Assembly: GCA_024138025.1 (NCBI GenBank)
Contig: JAMXBD010000173.1
Location: 1,511,066-1,575,065, forward strand
Source: Combretum micranthum
Lineage: Eukaryota > Streptophyta > Magnoliopsida > Myrtales > Combretaceae
Direction of reading: 5' to 3'
Length of the DNA: 64,000 nt
Part shown: positions 47,050 through 58,620 of the stretch, piece after piece
Layout of the letters: each line of letters starts with the position of its first letter
How positions within the stretch are numbered: the stretch's first letter is position 1
The notes under the pieces: generated by a model
Databases searched by the model: none
The model's input: only the letters and a program-made list of their open reading frames with translations
What the model was told of the DNA's origin: nothing
Position numbers and translations under genes: made by a program

Positions 47050-50000
47050 TTGTTAACAATGGTTGGAGTTTGATTATTGACGAGGGTAGTTGCACAAATG
47101 TTGTCAGCACATTCATAGTGGATAAATGAGGGCTCAAGACCATTAAACACCTTAATCCATCTAAGCTGTAGTGGTTGAATGATAGTGGTGAAACCAAGGT
47201 GAACAAATAAGCTAAGATTACTTTCGCATCGGGAGGTATGAGGATGTAGTGTTGTGTGATTTCATACCGATGCTTGCTTGTCACGTGTTGTTATAAAGGC
47301 CATGGCAATTTGATAGGAAGGTTATTCATGATGGCTTTTCAAACAAGTGTTCACTTGTTCACAATAGCAAAAGCTATAATCTTAAACCCTGAACCCCTAA
47401 GGAAGTTTATGAAGATCAGTTACAACTACAAAACTCTTTTGAGCAACATAAGGAGAGTGAAACACAGAGAGAGAGTGAGTGAGAGAGCAAAAGAAAAAGA
47501 AACTGAAAAAAAGAGGAAGGCTGAAAGGAGTGAAAGTATTCAGGTCAAAAGGGATTCGACTTTGGTAATGAGAGAAAAGGAGAGCGTGGCCTTGCAAAAG
47601 GAGAGTTGTGTGGCAAGAGTGGGTATGGTGAGGAGAGCATTAGTGATGAAACAACCTATGTTGTTGATGATTTACAAATAAACATGTTTAAATGCTAACG
47701 AGTTTCCTAATCCTTTGCTTAGTGTTGTTATCTCTCTTTTGAAGGAATATGAGGATGTCTTTCTTGAGGAAATCCCAAAAGGATTACCTCCAATTTGAAG
47801 GATTAAACATCATATTGAATTTGTACCCAGAGCGACCATTCCAAATAGACCAGCTTATAGGAGTAACCTTAAGGAGGCTAAGGAACTTCAAAAGCAGGTT
47901 TATGAACTGATGGAGAAGGGGTACGTGAAGGAAAACATGAGTTCATATACTATTCCAGTGATTTTGATTCCTAAAAAGGATGGGTTTTGGAGAATGTATG
48001 TCAATTGTCGAGCTATCAACAACATAATGGTAAAGTATCGTCGCCCCATTCCTCGTTTAGATAATATCTTAGATGAATTGCATGGATATTATATATTTTT
48101 AAAAATTGATTTGAAAGTGGATATCATTAGATTAGGATGAAAGAAGGAGATGAGTGGAAAACCGCATTTAAAGCGAAATATGATTTATATGAGTGGTTGG
48201 TTATGCCTTTGGGATTAATCAATGCAACTAGCACTTTCACGAGATTAAGGAACCATGTTTTGCATGCTTTCACTAGAAAATTTGTGGTTGTCTATTTTGA
48301 TGATATCCTAATTTATAGCATAAACTTGGATGATCATTTAAATCACTTGAGATTTATTTTAGATGTACTTCGAAATGAGAGATTACTTGCTAACCTTAAG
48401 AAGTGCACCTTTTGCATGGACAGGCATGTATTTCTTGGTTTTGTTATCAGTACACAAGGAATACAGGTGGATGATGAGAAAGTTTGTGCAATCTAAGAGT
48501 GGCCTAGTCCAACAAGTGTAGGTCATGTTGGGAGCTTTCATGGGCTTACTAGCTTCTATAAGAGATTTATGAAGGATTTCAGCAATATCGCAGCACACTA
48601 ATCACTAAAGTCATTAAGAAGAATGTTGGGTTTAAGTAGGGAGAGGATCAAGAAAAAGCATTTTAGTTTATTAAGGATAAGCTAACACATGTTCCTTTAC
48701 TTGCTTTACCTAATTTTTCTAAGACTTTTGAAATTGAATGCGATTCTTTAGGTTTAGGAATTGGAGCTATTCTTATGCAAGAAGGACGACCCATTATATA
48801 TTTTAGTGGAAAGCTTAGTAGGGTAGCCTTAAGATACCCTACTTGTGATAAAGAGTTGTATGCATTGGTTAGGGCCTTGGAAACCTGGTAGAATTACCTA
48901 TGGCCTAAGGAATTTGTGATTCATGCAGATCATGAGTTGTTGAAGCATTTGAAGGGCCAAGAAAAATTGAACAAGATGTGTACATGTTGGACGGAGCATA
49001 TAGAGACATTTCCTTATGTCATCTGCTACAAGAAGGGTAAAGAAAACATTGTTGCTAATGCGCTTTCTCGTATGTATGGTCTAATCTCAACACTTGATGC
49101 TAAGTTTTGCTAAAAAATATGCATGTTGTGAAAAGACAACCCATGGAAAGTTTTTAGGCATGACGGATATTTGTTTAGAGAAAATAAATTGTGCATTCCT
49201 AATTGTTCTATTAGGAAGTTATCGGTGAAAGAGTCTCATAGTGGTGGTTTGATGGGACACTTTTGGGGTAGCAAAGACTTTGAGTGTTTTGCAGGAACAT
49301 TTTTATTGGCCTCAAAAGAAACGGGATGTTGAGAGAGTTTGTGAGAAGTATATCACTCGTATGGATTTTGTATTAGGTTTACCTAGGAGTAAAAATGGTA
49401 AAGATTCTATTTTTGTGGTCGTGAATAAAATTTCAAAAATGGCACATTTATTCCATATCACAAAACCGATGATGCTTCTCATGTTGCAAATCTGTTCTTT
49501 ATGGAGATTGTAAGACTTCACGGTATGCCTAGAACAATTAGATCTAATAAATATGCTAAGTTTTTGAGTTACTTCTAGAAGACCTTGCAGTATAAGGTAA
49601 GAATTAAGTTATTGTTTTCTACAACTTGTCATCTACAGTCCGATGGTCAAACTGAAGTAGTAAATAGGACTTTATCTACTTTGTTAAGGGTTATCATTAA
49701 AAAGAATGTTTAAACATAGGAAGAATGTTTACCACATGTTTAGTTTGTTTATAACCGTACTACAAATTCTGCTACTAAATATTCACCATTTGAGATTGTG
49801 TGTGGTTTCAATCTATTAACTCCTTTTGATTTGTCACCTTTACCTATGTCTGAGTTTGTTAATTTATATGGCAAAAGGAAAGTGGAATTTGTTAAGCAGA
49901 TTCATGAAAAAAGCCAGGCTTAACATTAAGCGAAGAATGAAATAATATGTAAAACAAGCCAACAAAGGGCATAGTCAAATAGTTTTTTAACTCAGAGATT

Positions 50001-50257
50001 GGGTTTGGTTACATATGTGTAAACAAAGATTTCCTAAGCAAAGGTATTCCAAGTTGCTTCCGAGAGGCGATGGTCCTTTTCAAGTCATCGAATGCATCAA
50101 TGACAACACTTACAAGCTAGACTTACCTGGTGAGTATAATGTAAGCACTACTTTTAATGTTACTGATCTTAGCCTGTTTGATGCAAGTGATGATTTGAGG
50201 ACGAATCCTTCTCAAGAGGAATGGAATGATCGGGCATGGCTAGAAGATGGAGGGTAG
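47050..50257 (+). pseudogene. pol remnant (PR-RT-RH-INT) of gypsy element A
   Basis: The protease active site is decayed to DEGSCTN. RT is recognisable at 47910-48496 with YFDDILIYS (around 48295-48320) and a frameshift near 48140. RNase H spans 48725-49100 ([31 protein letters not shown]) with a stop. Integrase spans 49200-50257. Between the zinc-finger part ([11 protein letters not shown]) and [10 protein letters not shown] about 90 bp seem to be missing, so the first catalytic region is damaged. The C-terminal GPFQV-type motif is present at about 50070. Confidence 0.85.
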
Positions 50258-50848
50258 ATCCACTAGAGATGCTATCTGGACTGGGTATAAGGACTTAAGC
50301 TAAGAGATTCAAGGATGCACTCAATGGATTAATTCAAGAAGTTCAAGACAAAAAGATCCATGTGCACACCACTGGGAATGAGCTCAAACTGATCAATGTT
50401 CTCAAAGTTAGCCCAGGAATAGACCAAGTTGATGAATGGGACAACCAAGCTAAAGGCCAGCCCAATGCTGCCAGCTTAGAGTCCTATGCTGCTAGCATGT
50501 CAAATTTAAGCCGTCGGCCTTGGAAGTGTACAAAATCAATTTCTTTAAAGCTACCTCTCAACACCATCGGCCTTCATCATCCACACTACTGGCTTATTAT
50601 CGGCTTTGAAAATGAACAATAGTGTTTTTATCAGAGCTGCCTCCAATGCTGTCGACCTACTTGATTTATGCCGCTGGCTTACTACCAGTGTATAGGGCCT
50701 AGAACATGTTTTTTCTTAAAGGCCACTTGTGTTATTATTAATGGCCATTAGCTTATGTTTTGCATCAACAACATTGTTTTATGACCTTTAGGTTTCCTTT
50801 TGTCATTAGATATATAGTTATTTGCTTTGTAATCGAACATATAACTTT

Positions 50849-50997
50849 AAATACAAAATTAAGAGATTTCTCTTTGGTTCTTGAGTGAACTTTTCTTGAA
50901 CTTATCAGATCCATTCCGTGGCATTTAATTGCGACTTATCAATCAAGTTTCTTTCCGCCTTCTATTATAACGTCTACGACTTATAACAAGGTTCTTG
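50849..50997 (+). repeat. 3' LTR end of gypsy element A
   Basis: This is the matching partner of 45120-45262, ending TTATAACA. The 3' LTR probably starts upstream, between about 50360 and 50450, and would then include GCTGCCAGC/GCCGTCGGCC motifs at 50450-50700, but its start is not fixed. Confidence 0.55.
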
Positions 50998-51872
50998 CTT
51001 CCTTATAAGCAATGAGTCGTTTCTCCATACAAAAAAGAGCGATCTTGGGATTGAATTCCAAACATATTGATATAGGGTTTCCTTACAGGTTGGCATAGTT
51101 CGTATCGCATGTGCATAAACAATGAACCTTACGTAGTTAGCCATTCCAAACCTATTGACAACAAACTAAAATGTTAGATCCCACTTCTCATAGTTTAAAT
51201 TACGACAACGTCTTCAACATCTTAAACATCGATGACTCACATTCGATTAAGTATCAATATTCACAAACAACTACTCTTAACCGATTGCATCATTTCACCA
51301 AACACCTTCTAAGCATTGATATCATGTTAATATAAACTTGATAGATTGACATGCACTTCATATACTACTCCCACAACACTTCAAAACTCAAAACTAACAA
51401 TTACAACATACTAAATCATACAAAATCACACAATCGATGACTCACATTCGATTAAACATCAATATTCACAACCTAACCCATCAAGGCATTTCATCGAACA
51501 CCTTATACGTATTAAAATCATCTCAATGTAAACTTGATAGATCGACAAATGCAGTGACACAAAACTCACCAATACTCTATACACTATTCCTACAACAATT
51601 CATAACTCAAAACTAACAACCACAATACATTAATTCAGACAAAATCACACAAATCCCTTACTTAGTCCATTTCTTCTGATTTTGACTTAGAAATTGTAAA
51701 ATAATGTAAGAAATAATAAAAAAACCTTTCTTGAGTTCGAAGAGTGGATTACCTATGAAAAATTCATCGGAGATGGACAAGGGGTATAGGATGCAACTTG
51801 GCGGCGTCTTTTGAGAGTGTTTGTGTGTGAAGAAGATGACAGCAAATGCTCTAGGATGGGAAATTAGGCTAT
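50998..51872. other. Spacer between the two gypsy elements, with a tandem duplication
   Basis: Non-coding spacer between the tail-to-tail gypsy elements A and B. Its only structure I recognise is the direct duplication 51229-51433 / 51434-51653 (own entry). A minus-strand open frame at 51658-51903 is unrecognised and runs into the LTR of element B, so I do not call it a gene. Confidence 0.5.
51229..51653. repeat. Tandem duplication of about 205-220 bp
   Basis: Both units start TCGATGACTCACATTCGATTA (51229, 51434) and end CAAAATCACACAA. They are diverged in the middle. Confidence 0.8.
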
Positions 51873-51877
51873 ATTTG

Positions 51878-52233
51878 TGACGCAACGTCAAGCGTTCAAA
51901 CAAAAAATTGCAATACCAAGCAAGTCTTTTAAAGAAAAAAATCTCTAGTATTAGGGTTTCAGATTGATAGAATCAAAGTTGTCCATAACAAAAGACTTAA
52001 AACACTATTTATAGTCTCTCAAAGATAAAGAAAACCTTAACAAAACAATAAAACACGCAAAATATAAGCTGGCAGGTAGAAAGCTGGCGCAAGGCTGCCA
52101 TAGCCTAAAGTCAAGACCGGCAGCTTTCAAATCAAGGCTGATAGCTTATGTACAACCTACGTGTGCTGTTTTTTGCTCCTTCTTTGATGCTTCCTTCTTG
52201 CTTAAGTACACATCCGCAACCTCATCCGCATCA
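51878..52233 (-). repeat. 3' LTR of element B
   Basis: It is 356 bp, TG...CA, with a minus-strand TATA box (TATAAATAG, 52005-52013). It includes the last codons and stop of pol, and a GCTGGC/GCCGGC-type motif cluster at 52070-52140. Confidence 0.88.
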
Positions 52234-55200
52234 GTTTCCTCCACTTGGGAAAAACTCATCCTCGAGTTGAATTGAAGATTCGGATAGAGTGGAACCTCAG
52301 AATCATGGAACAGGGATAAATCTGCCACATTAAATGTTTTAGAAATACCCAAGCTATCAGGCAAATCCACTATGTATGCATTTCCATTGATACGCTGCAA
52401 CACTTTTAAGGACCATATTTCTTCGATTGAAGCTTGTTGTAGGTACCGATTGGGAATCTCTCCTTGCGCAAGAAAACCATAACCCGATCACTAACTTGAA
52501 ACGTCTCACGCCTCCTATGTTTATCAACAGATTTCTTGTAGCGTTGATTGGCTTCTTCCAACCTTTGCTTCACCTCTTTCTGCACATCTACAACTTGCTC
52601 CACCATATGCTTGGTTGGAATATTAACACTTTCTCCTTTAGCTAGCTTAAGTAAATCAAGAGTATGTTGTGATACCTTAGTGTAGACGACTAAGAAAGGC
52701 AATCGTCTAATGGCACTATGAACAACACTATTGAAAGCAAACTTAGCTTGTGGAAGGATGATGTCCATTGCTTCTGTCTATTATCCCAAAGACTTCGAAT
52801 CAGCTTTCCCAAAGTTCGATTGACCACCTCGGTTTGACCATTAGTTTGTGGATGGGCTATATTGCCGAATTGTAAAGAAGAATCAAACAGCTTCCACGAT
52901 GTTCTCCATAAGCAACTCGGGAACTTGCTATCACAGTCTGAAGTGATGGTCTTAGGAACTCCATGCAAGCAAACAACTTCTTTGAAAAATAACCTAGCCA
53001 CACCAATTGCATCAGTAGTTTTCCTACAAGGAATAAAATGTGACATTTTGGAAAACTTGTCAACAGCTATAAAGACGGAATCAACTCCTCTTTATGTACA
53101 TGGCAATCCCAACACAAAATCCATGGACAAATCCTCCCATATATTTTCAGAAAACCAGTAAAGGCATGTATAATCTAGTATTCTTGGACCGACCCTTTGA
53201 TCTCTGACAAATATAGCACTTTTCTATAAATTTGCTCACATCTCGCTTGAGCTGTAGCCAATAAAACCTCTCCTTCACTGTTGCCAGTGTCTTATCACGC
53301 CTTAAATGACCAGATAACCCATCTCCATGCAGATCACTAATCACCTGCTCCCTCAAAGAAGTTCTTGGCAGAAACAACTGGTTCCCATGCATCAAGTAAC
53401 CATCAGATAAGTGAAAACCAGAACTAGACTGATTATTTGATACCTGGTGCCATATTTCAACAAATTCCTTGTCATGCTCATACTCATCTTTAAGCTGCTC
53501 AAAGCCTAATGTCTCCTAACTTAAGGTCAGCAATAAAAAAGCTCGTCTGCTCAAAGCATCTGCTGCTTTATTCTGGGCTCCATATTTATGTCGTAATCTG
53601 AAAGGAAATTTTTGTAGAAATTGACACCATCTCGCATGCATATCACAACTGATCCTCTTCTGGCTATTCAAGTACTTCAAGGCCTCATGATCTGAATAAA
53701 GCACAAATTCTTTGCCAATCAAATAGTGTTCTCAAGATTTTAGAGCACGTACTATGGAGTAAAATTCCTTGTCATAAGTGCTCCACTTCTGCCAACCATC
53801 ACTAAGCCTCTCATTAAAAAATGCAATCGGCCTCTTTTCCAAGGAAAGAACATATCCTATGCCCACCCCACTAGCATCACAATCTACTTCAAATAACTTC
53901 TCAAAGTCGTGGAGGGAAAGTATTGGCGCTGTACTCAATTTCTCCTTCAAAACTGCAAAGCTAGTGGCTGCCTCATCAGTCCACAGGAATTTCCCCTTCT
54001 TTAAACACTCTATCATGGGTGGATGCAGCAATAGTGTTGAAATTCCTGATAAACCTGCGATAAAAGGTCGCCAAATCATGAAAGCTTCGCAGCTCAGAGA
54101 CATTCTTTGGAGTAGGCCATTCCCTGATTGCCTATACCTTTGCCTCATCAACTTGTATGCCATCAGCCGAAACAACATAACCCAAGAAAAGCAATTTATT
54201 TGTCATAAAACTAAACTTCTTAAGGTTAATATATAACTTATTTTCCTATAGTGCTATCAATACTTTCCTCAAATGCAATAAGTGCTCGTCTTCATAGGAG
54301 CTATAGATCAGAATATCGTCAAAATACACCACTACAAATTTACCTACAAACGATTTCAATACCGAGTGCATTAGTCCCATGAATGTGCTACGGGCATTGG
54401 ATAGACCAAATGGCATGATTAGCCATTCGTACAATCACTCCTTCGTCTTAAAAGCGGCTTCCACTCATCTCCATGTCTGATCCTGATTTGATGGTATCCA
54501 TTCTTTAGGTCGATCTTGGAAAACTATTTAGCCTCATGTAACCTGTCAAGCATGTCATCCAGCCGTGGTATGGGAATCTATATCCCATAATGATCAAGTT
54601 AATAGCCTTGTTATCAATGCACATTCTCCAACTCCCATCTTTCTTGGTGTCAACAAGGCTGGAACTGCACAATGACTCAAACTCTCCTCAATCAACCCCT
54701 TCCCCAACAGCTCCTCAACCTTTTCCTTGAGAATCTCACTCTCATTCGGGTTCATCCTGTAATGAGGCAGATTAAGGATACTAGCCTTAGACACAAGGTC
54801 TATCTGGTGCTGAATATACCTCAATGGCGGTAACCCAGCTGGAATATCATCCGACATCAACTCCTTTAATTCCTGCAACCAAGGTCGAACTAATTCTAGT
54901 TGTTCCTCCACTTGCAACTCGGCATCATTCACCAGGACTTGCTTTACAATCAAGGCATGTGCTTACCTAGTTTCTTTAATCTTAGCCCTAAAATCCTTCA
55001 CCACAAATAGAAATATACTCTTATCTAGTAAAGTAGGCTTGTCTCTTAGTGGTAGCAAAGTATATTTCACTCCTTCCCTTTCCAACTTATACACATTACT
55101 TTTACTGGAATGTTGTGCATCTACATCATATTGCCAAGGCCTCCCAAACAGGAGGTGACATACATCCATATCAACAACATCACAATACATAACATCATGG

Positions 55201-55562
55201 TACTTACCTATTGAGAGTGAAACCTTACAACGCTTCATCACTTCAATTTTTCCAGCAGCTGACTTAATCAATGACAATGTATAGGGATTTAGATGCTTCT
55301 CTACAGATAATTTCAGTTTTTGCACTGTCTTCTTCCCTATTATGTTCTCACAACTACCACTATCAACAGTTAATCCAAACACCTTACCATCAATAGTACA
55401 TCTAGTTTTAAACAACTGGTGGCGTTGGGTGAGATCTTCACTCTTCGGAGTCAACATTAACCTCCGAATAACATACACCCCTTCATCTTCTTCCTCATAG
55501 TCCTTCTCTTCATCTCCATTGGCTTCACAACAAATCCCCCCATCGTCCTCTTCTCTTTCCAC
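52146..55562 (-). pseudogene. pol remnant (PR-RT-RH-INT) of element B
   Basis: Protease has LTVDSGSCENI (frame 55562-54963). RT spans about 54950-54246 with YFDDILIYS and a break near 54430-54600. RNase H spans 54178-53520 ([37 protein letters not shown]). The integrase zinc finger lies at 53395-53147, the core at 53046-52690 ([22 protein letters not shown]), and the C-terminal domain at 52768-52406. The last frame (52403-52146) passes through the polypurine tract into the 3' LTR before stopping. No chromodomain was recognised. Several frameshifts and stops separate the parts, so it is inactive. Confidence 0.88.
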
Positions 55563-57628
55563 AATATTAATGGTCTTCCTTTTAGGACATTCATTGGATC
55601 TATGACTCAGTTGACCACATTAGAAGCACTTCCCAACAATCAGCTTCGCATAAGGATTATCCGCTTTCTTACTTTCTTTGTCTTGGCCTTCGTTTATATG
55701 TCGCTTCCCTGTAGATTTATCCTCTGTAGTTTCCCTGTTGGCACTGTAACCATAGGTAGGTGGTTCATCACTATCTTTATTTTTCTCCTCCGACCAAATA
55801 GATTTTCTATATCCCCTAAAATTCCTTTTGCCACGTTCCTATTGCATCAATTATACTGTCAATGCCATATTTTTCGCCTCACTTAAAGTGCGAATAACTT
55901 GTACCCTAATTCTGTCCCGTAAGGTTGGTTTCAACCCTTCTAAATAGGGCTGTATAAAAAAAACCAATCGAACCGTGAACTGCACCGCACCAAACCGGAC
56001 CGAACCGAACTGAATAAAAATTTCAGTTCTTTATTAAAACGGATCGGTTCGCGGTTCAGTTCGGGATCTAAAACCGACCGAACCGAACCATTTCACATAT
56101 TTTTTTTAAAAAAAAATAAATATATTATTTTTATTCTTAAATATATCATTAAAAAATTAATTATTTTTAAAATTTGTGACTTAAATATTTATCATTCATG
56201 AGAATAAAATTAGATTTGTCATATTATATTTTAATTGTTATGTTATCTCCTAATAAGATGGATTTTATATTTTAGCATCTAGTATTCTAACTTATGGAAT
56301 TTTTTCCCTTTATCTTACTAATTCTATTATTTAGTTACTTATTGATTTATATAATTGATAATATATTAGTTAGAAGCATATAAAGAATTAAATTTTGTGT
56401 CTTATATTAGGAAAAAGTCTAGTATACCATTATAGTTTAAAATAATTTAAAAAAACAAGACTAGTTACGATTATAATTTTATAATGGATGAAATCCCTCC
56501 TTCCTATAAGTTTTACATATTTATTTTGTAAAAGATTAATTTTAAATATTGTTATTTATATTTTCATAATTTAGGTTTTTTGATGGAATAAATTTTTTAT
56601 TTTATGAATAAAAATGGTTCGAACTGCGAACCGAGCCGTACCGAACTGTTTTTTTTGTTCAAAAAAATTACAAACCGAACCATATGGTTATGTTCGAATT
56701 TAAAAGAAAAACTGAACTATAAAATATGGTGCGATCGTTCGAGGTGCAAACCGAACCGAACCGTACTGTGCACACCCTTACTTCCAATATCGAGCCACCT
56801 GCTGGCCCTCGGATTCTAAAAGATCGTTGCGTTCTGCTAATCTCATGAACTTAGTAGTAAAATATTAACAGATCTGCTTCCTTACTATCATCTTAATATT
56901 GTTAGAATAGAATCTATTTGTAATCTGGCTATAAGAATTCCATCTTCATCAGATACTTCATCCAGTACCAAGTACAAACCGGACCTTTTCCTTTTCGTTC
57001 CCTCCTATATTAGATCCGCTCTTACCATGCAGAAGCCATTCATTTTAAATGACACGCAACCAACCTAACTCGCCTTTTTGGAGGAGTCTTAGTATAATAA
57101 AAAAAATCTACCAATGTTAACAGCCCAATCCAATAACTCTTCAATTCCAAGGTTCCCATTAAAGTACAGGGTGTCAACCTTCAATCGAAAGTCTCCACCA
57201 TCCCTATCATCATACCCATCTCTCCTCTAGCCATCATATTGCTGATTGTGAAAATTCTTGGTTTCCCTATCATAAAAATCATTCCTTCTTCACCCACCAT
57301 AGGGTAGGTTGCGAGCGAATCGAGATGGTTTCACATTACTTTCTTTAGAGTCCTCTTCATAAACATGTTGTCTTCGTGTAGGAATTGGTCTATCAATAGG
57401 TTCACCATGAGCTACATCGTCCCCTGACCTTCTATTGTCATTTCTTCTCTTCCCACAAGCATCCAGACAATCCACAATCTACTCAAAACGTTCCTCGAAA
57501 CGTTGGAACATGTGATTCATCAACTACTATAAATATTGCTCCAATCGTGGCAACGCCTCATCCCCCTGAGGGGCTATACTCCCCTGAACACCGTCATAGA
57601 GAGCGCCGCTATTACTGTCAGTAGCCAT
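55563..57628 (-). pseudogene. gag remnant of element B, split by a hAT element
   Basis: It starts MATDSNSGALYDG at 57628 and soon meets stops (near 57525, 57480). A conserved gag stretch, EGQQVARYW, is cut from GLKPTLRDRI by the hAT insertion at 55945-56780. A zinc knuckle follows at about 55600-55645 (GQLSHRSNEC) with one knuckle position turned into a stop. Confidence 0.8.
55945..56780. mobile_element. Non-autonomous hAT element 3 (836 bp) nested in gag of element B
   Basis: Ends are TAGGGCTGTATAAAA and, reverse-complemented, TAAGGGTGTGCACAG. The 8-bp flanks CTTCTAAA (55937-55944) and CTTCCAAT (56781-56788) match at 6 of 8 positions. Dense CGGTTCGG/CCGAACCG motifs occur at both ends, as in hAT element 1, suggesting the same group. 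It interrupts a conserved gag motif, so it inserted after element B. No transposase is present. Confidence 0.85.
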
Positions 57629-57631
57629 CCT

Positions 57632-57643
57632 GCTTTGATACCA
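57632..57643 (-). promoter_or_regulatory. Primer-binding site of element B
   Basis: The minus strand reads TGGTATCAAAGC, one base from the usual tRNA-Met type. It lies between the 5' LTR and the gag start codon. Confidence 0.75.
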
Positions 57644-57645
57644 CC

Positions 57646-57999
57646 TAAAGTAGAGTAAAGCATTCAAACCAAGAATTGCAATACCACACAAGTCTTTTAG
57701 AGGAAAAAAAAATCTCTAGTATTAGGGTTTCAAATTGATAGAATCAGAGTTGTCCATAACAAAAGACCTAAAATACTATTTATAGTCTCTCAAAGATAAA
57801 GAAAACCTAAATAAAATAATAAAACACGCAAAATGTAAGTTGGTAGTAAGCTGGCACAAAGCTGCCTATTTTATGTTCTTACGCTAGCGGCCTAAAGTTG
57901 AGGCCGACAGCTTATGTCCGAACTACGTGTGTTGTCTTCCACTCCTTCTTCAATGCTTCCTTCTTGCTCAAGTATGTGTCTGCGACCTCATCCACATCA
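57646..57999 (-). repeat. 5' LTR of element B
   Basis: It is 354 bp with a TATA box at 57776-57784 (minus). It is transcribed leftward, away from the DAHP synthase gene 620 bp to the right. Its inner 20 bp are diverged from the 3' copy. Confidence 0.85.
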
Positions 58000-58004
58000 A
58001 TTTG

Positions 58005-58620
58005 AGGCTGTAATGAAGGCACCGTCCTTCTATGCATATCCTAGGTGTTGTCTAAGACAACGTCTTCTATGTGTATACTATTACACAAAAGGCACTGACA
58101 AAAAGAGCATCTATAAACCAAACCTATAGGTGCTCTCACCAATAACACCTTGACAGGAAAAACTTGGGTCAAGTCTTGTACGAAAGACCTATATGAAATA
58201 TACAAAATTCATCATTAGATCTTGTCTAACATTATAGGTTTGTATTAAAAGCTATAAATATGGTAAGTTAGAAGATATGGTAGGTATGATATGTTACATA
58301 TATAAGTAGTATTTGAAAAATGATAAATTATTTAGATTAGTGGCTTTTCAATTCTCCTTTTTCGGTTTTTTTTTTATATTTTTATTTTTAAATGGAAAAA
58401 GGACCAGAAACAGCCAAAATCCAGAGAAAGGGTACGCGAACCGAAAAAATATCCAGACTCAACCTCAGTTGACGAGTATCCTTCTTTCGGCTTGTTTACC
58501 CTCACGCCCTTTCTTCCTCACCCTAGCCTTGGTCAGCTGATACCGAATTCAATATAGAGGGAGCGGTAGCGTCTCTCCAGTCTACCCTCCTTCCTTACCC
58601 AGAAGAGCCAACCAGCCAAC
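58005..58620 (+). promoter_or_regulatory. 5' flank of the DAHP synthase gene
   Basis: Between the element B target site and the start codon. A W-box-like TTGAC lies at 58469-58473, and a CT-rich leader (58560-58600) precedes the ATG. Assignment as promoter is by position only. Confidence 0.4.

Larger units (their letters stand above)
45098..50997 (+). mobile_element. Decayed Ty3/gypsy retrotransposon A
   Basis: It has gag, protease, reverse transcriptase, RNase H and integrase remnants in that order on the plus strand, bounded by LTR remnants at 45120-45260 and 50849-50996. Those two share the order ATACAAAATT, CTTTTCTT, AACTTATC, GACTTAT and end near TTATAACA, at roughly 70 percent identity by eye. 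Stops and frameshifts are present in every domain, so the copy is old and inactive. The primer site is not recognisable. The domain order with integrase last is diagnostic for Ty3/gypsy. Confidence 0.85.
51878..57999 (-). mobile_element. Ty3/gypsy retrotransposon B, CRM-like chromovirus (6,122 bp, with nested hAT)
   Basis: LTRs of 356 bp (51878-52233) and 354 bp (57646-57999) flank gag-pol read on the minus strand. Perfect 5-bp target copies ATTTG lie at 51873-51877 and 58000-58004. A primer site TGGTATCAAAGC (57643-57632, minus) lies 2 nt inside the 5' LTR, and a purine tract GTGGAGGAAAC directly precedes the 3' LTR start TGATG. The gag start codon (57628) lies just downstream of the primer site. 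Without the 836-bp hAT and its extra duplication the element is about 5.3 kb. LTR divergence of very roughly 10-15 percent and numerous stops show it is old. The frame running into the 3' LTR is a trait of CRM chromoviruses. Confidence 0.9.

Noticed and set aside
57646..58620. Element B's LTR acting as promoter of the DAHP synthase gene
   Set aside because: That LTR is oriented leftward, away from the gene, and lies about 620 bp from the start codon.
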